Position numbers and translations under genes: made by a program. Below the pieces are notes generated by a model. It saw only the letters and a program-made list of their open reading frames with translations, did not search any database and was not told the origin of the DNA. A stretch of DNA of 13,688 nucleotides, taken from positions 1 through 13,688 of the forward strand of contig DATECU010000149.1 of assembly GCA_035286745.1 (NCBI GenBank), given 5' to 3'. The stretch is from DATECU01 sp035286745 (lineage in GTDB: Bacteria; Acidobacteriota; Vicinamibacteria; Fen-336). This document shows positions 11,993 through 13,688 of the stretch, piece by piece; the stretch's first letter is position 1, and each line of letters starts with the position of its first letter.

Positions 11993-13519
11993 ATGGCTGG
12001 CCAACTCCGGGCCCGGCGCCACCCGCCGCGAGTGGCGGTGATCGACATCGGCTCCAACTCCGGCCGGGTGGTGGTGTTCGGCCTGGATCCCGCCGGCCAC
12101 CTCAGGATCCTGGCCAGCACCCGGGCCGCCCTCCGCCTGGTCCGCGACCTGGACCAGCGAAGCCGCCTGAGCCCCGGCGCCATGGAGCGGACCCTGGAGG
12201 CGCTCCAGGACTTCCAGGCCATGGCGCTAGGTGCAGGCGCCGAGCGAACCCTGGCGGTGGCGACGGCGGCGGTCCGGGACGCGGAGAACGGCCGGGAGCT
12301 GATCGAGCGGATCCGCCGCCTGTTGGGTCTCAAGGTGGTGGTCATCGGCGGTCGTGAGGAGGCGCGCGCGGGTCTTCAGGGGGCTCTGCACGGCCTGGAG
12401 GTGGAGGACGGGCTGCTCTTCGACCTGGGCGGGGGCAGCCTGCAGGTCACCCGGTTCCGAAAGCGGCGGCCGGGCCGGGCGGTGAGTCTCGCCTTGGGTG
12501 CCCTCCGCCTGAGCGGCGCCTTCTTGCAGGGCGACCCTCCGCGCCCCCCGGATCTCCGTCGCCTGCGAGCCCACGTCCGGCGGTTGCTTCGGGACGCGGG
12601 TGTGCCCCGGCTGGGCCGCGGCGAGAGCCTGGTAGGGACCGGCGGCACCGTCCGCAACCTGGCCAAGGTCGATCTCAGATCGCGGCCCTACCCGGTGTCG
12701 CGCTTGCACGGCTACCGGCTCTCCGCCGAACGCGTTCGCGAGATCGCCCGGCTCCTGGCCACCACCCGGCTGCGCAAGCGGGCCGCCATCCCCGGGCTCT
12801 CGGACGACCGGGCCGACTCGATCGTGGCGGGAGCCCTGGTGGTCGAGGGGCTGCTGGAATCGGTAGGTGCGGAGGAGATCCTGGTCTCCGGCCAGGGGGT
12901 TCGGGAAGGGCTCGCCTACGGCCTGCTGAAGGACGGGGTGCCGGCCCCGCATCGGGTGCGGGAGGCCGCGCTTCTGTCGCTGGCGAGCCGCTTTCGGGAC
13001 TGGAGGCCGGATCGCGCGGAACGCCGGCGTCGTTTGGCGTCGACCTTGATGCGCGCCCTCGAGCCCTTGGCCAAGCCGGAGATCCGGGAGGCGCTGGACG
13101 ATGCCGCGCGCCTGCTGGACGTCGGGCGGGCGGTGGACTTCTTCGATCGGCATCGACACCTGGCCGACATGGTGATGGCCACCGAGCTGAACGGGTTCTC
13201 CCATCGGGAGATCGCTCTCCTGGCGGCTCTCTTGCGCCGGGCGGGGGACCCGCGCTCCGAACCCAGGGACCTGGCGCCTCTGATCAGAAGCGCGGATCGG
13301 GACCGGATCGAGCGGGCCGCGGTCCTGTTGTTGCTGGCCGACGACATCGAGGAACGCTGTCCCCGCGGAAGACCCATCACCCTTCGCTGCCGAGTGGGCA
13401 AGCGGCAGGTGACGGTGACGGTGCCGAGTCTCGCCGGCTGGCGTCCCCGCGGCGTCGGACCGCGCTTCCAGCGCGCCTTCGGGAAGGTCCTGGTGGTGGT
13501 CCCAGGCGGGACTCGATAG
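11993..13519 (+). CDS. Ppx/GppA-family exopolyphosphatase or pppGpp phosphatase
   Basis: A 508-residue protein of the ASKHA-fold Ppx/GppA family, which removes terminal phosphate from polyphosphate or turns pppGpp into ppGpp. Phosphate-binding motifs are visible: VAVIDIGSNSGRVVVF (residues 14-29), the LAVATAAVRDAENG block near 85, LLFDLGGGSLQVTRF near 140, and LVGTGGTVRNLAKV near 215. The N-terminal catalytic half is followed by a helical C-terminal domain (about 310-500) in the place of the HD-like domain of E. coli Ppx. The metal-type His-Asp pairs are only partly kept (DVGRAVDFFDRHRHLAD). Total length fits full Ppx. Sequence alone does not decide between the two activities. The ATG follows the previous stop by 11 bases, so co-transcription is likely. 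Confidence 0.92.
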   Translation: MAGQLRARRHPPRVAVIDIGSNSGRVVVFGLDPAGHLRILASTRAALRLVRDLDQRSRLSPGAMERTLEALQDFQAMALGAGAERTLAVATAAVRDAENGRELIERIRRLLGLKVVVIGGREEARAGLQGALHGLEVEDGLLFDLGGGSLQVTRFRKRRPGRAVSLALGALRLSGAFLQGDPPRPPDLRRLRAHVRRLLRDAGVPRLGRGESLVGTGGTVRNLAKVDLRSRPYPVSRLHGYRLSAERVREIARLLATTRLRKRAAIPGLSDDRADSIVAGALVVEGLLESVGAEEILVSGQGVREGLAYGLLKDGVPAPHRVREAALLSLASRFRDWRPDRAERRRRLASTLMRALEPLAKPEIREALDDAARLLDVGRAVDFFDRHRHLADMVMATELNGFSHREIALLAALLRRAGDPRSEPRDLAPLIRSADRDRIERAAVLLLLADDIEERCPRGRPITLRCRVGKRQVTVTVPSLAGWRPRGVGPRFQRAFGKVLVVVPGGTR

Positions 13520-13538
13520 GTTCACCACGGACGGTAGC

Positions 13539-13663
13539 TGTCAGCGGACAGCGATCAGCTCTCAGCTACGACAGCCGCGAGAGGCTGGAGCGGCAACGTC
13601 CGCCCGCTGCTCGTACTGTCTCCAGCCTCGTACCTCGCGGTAGCTGATAGCTGACGGCTGCCG
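13539..13663. repeat. Intergenic inverted repeat made of CAGC/GCTG heptads
   Basis: The left side has four head-to-tail heptads of the form NNNCAGC (TGTCAGC, GGACAGC, GATCAGC, TCTCAGC; 13539-13566). The right side has three of the opposite form GCTGNNN (13643-13663). Inside, CCGCGAG-AGGCTGGAG (13575-13590) pairs with CTCCAGCCT (13620-13628) and, after a 5-base bulge, CTCGCGG (13634-13640). TCAGCTA (13562-13568) pairs with TAGCTGA (13641-13647). There is no T run. It looks like a dispersed intergenic repeat, possibly ending transcription from both sides. Confidence 0.6.
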
Positions 13664-13665
13664 TT

Positions 13666-13688
13666 CTACTCCTCGGCCAGGAACGGAT
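13666..13688 (-). CDS. Possible C-terminal end of a minus-strand gene
   Basis: On the minus strand the last bases read PFLAEE followed by TAG at 13668-13666. This could be the end of a gene that lies mostly outside the window and converges on the Ppx/GppA gene. Seven codons are too few to be sure. Confidence 0.2.

Overview
The window is high-GC bacterial chromosome with dense coding, GTG and TTG starts beside ATG, purine-rich ribosome sites on most genes, and a succinyl-CoA synthetase/nucleotide-metabolism core. These traits fit a high-GC Gram-negative environmental bacterium (Acidobacteriota, Myxococcota or a related lineage), but the sequence alone does not settle the phylum.

Bases 1-3700 are an accessory region, mostly on the minus strand. 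They hold a tight cluster of three small membrane proteins (the last one cut by the window edge), an HNH-type zinc-binding nuclease-like protein, an orphan ribbon-helix-helix antitoxin whose overlapping PIN-type toxin frame breaks off after about ten codons, and an intact GNAT toxin/DUF1778 antitoxin pair. The pair has a readable promoter whose 17-base spacer is almost filled by an inverted repeat. A 412-base gap at 2034-2445 has a very G-rich plus strand and may hold a decayed coding segment.

Bases 3900-6270 hold an LCAT/PGAP1-like alpha/beta-hydrolase (minus) divergent from a secreted or lipid-anchored FKBP-type prolyl isomerase (plus). A 12-bp hairpin follows the isomerase gene. Bases 6344-8845 form the operon sucC-sucD-ndk: ATP- or GTP-forming succinyl-CoA synthetase followed by nucleoside diphosphate kinase, which can equilibrate the nucleoside triphosphate made by the TCA-cycle step.

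Bases 8842-10030 hold two unrecognised exported proteins on the minus strand. They are paralogues with four shared cysteines. Each has its own copy of the same promoter element, set at almost the same distance from its start codon, so the duplication seems to have included the promoter. Bases 10165-13519 are a plus-strand run: dcd (dCTP deaminase), a LOR/SDH-domain protein of the archaeal/cyanobacterial ornithine cyclodeaminase type, and a Ppx/GppA phosphatase. The window ends in an inverted repeat built of CAGC/GCTG heptads.

The clearest candidates for something undescribed are the duplicated four-cysteine exported family with its shared promoter, the antitoxin with a broken toxin, and the two genes with TAGAAT boxes directly before their start codons. 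I see no CRISPR array, tRNA, rRNA, insertion sequence or phage gene.
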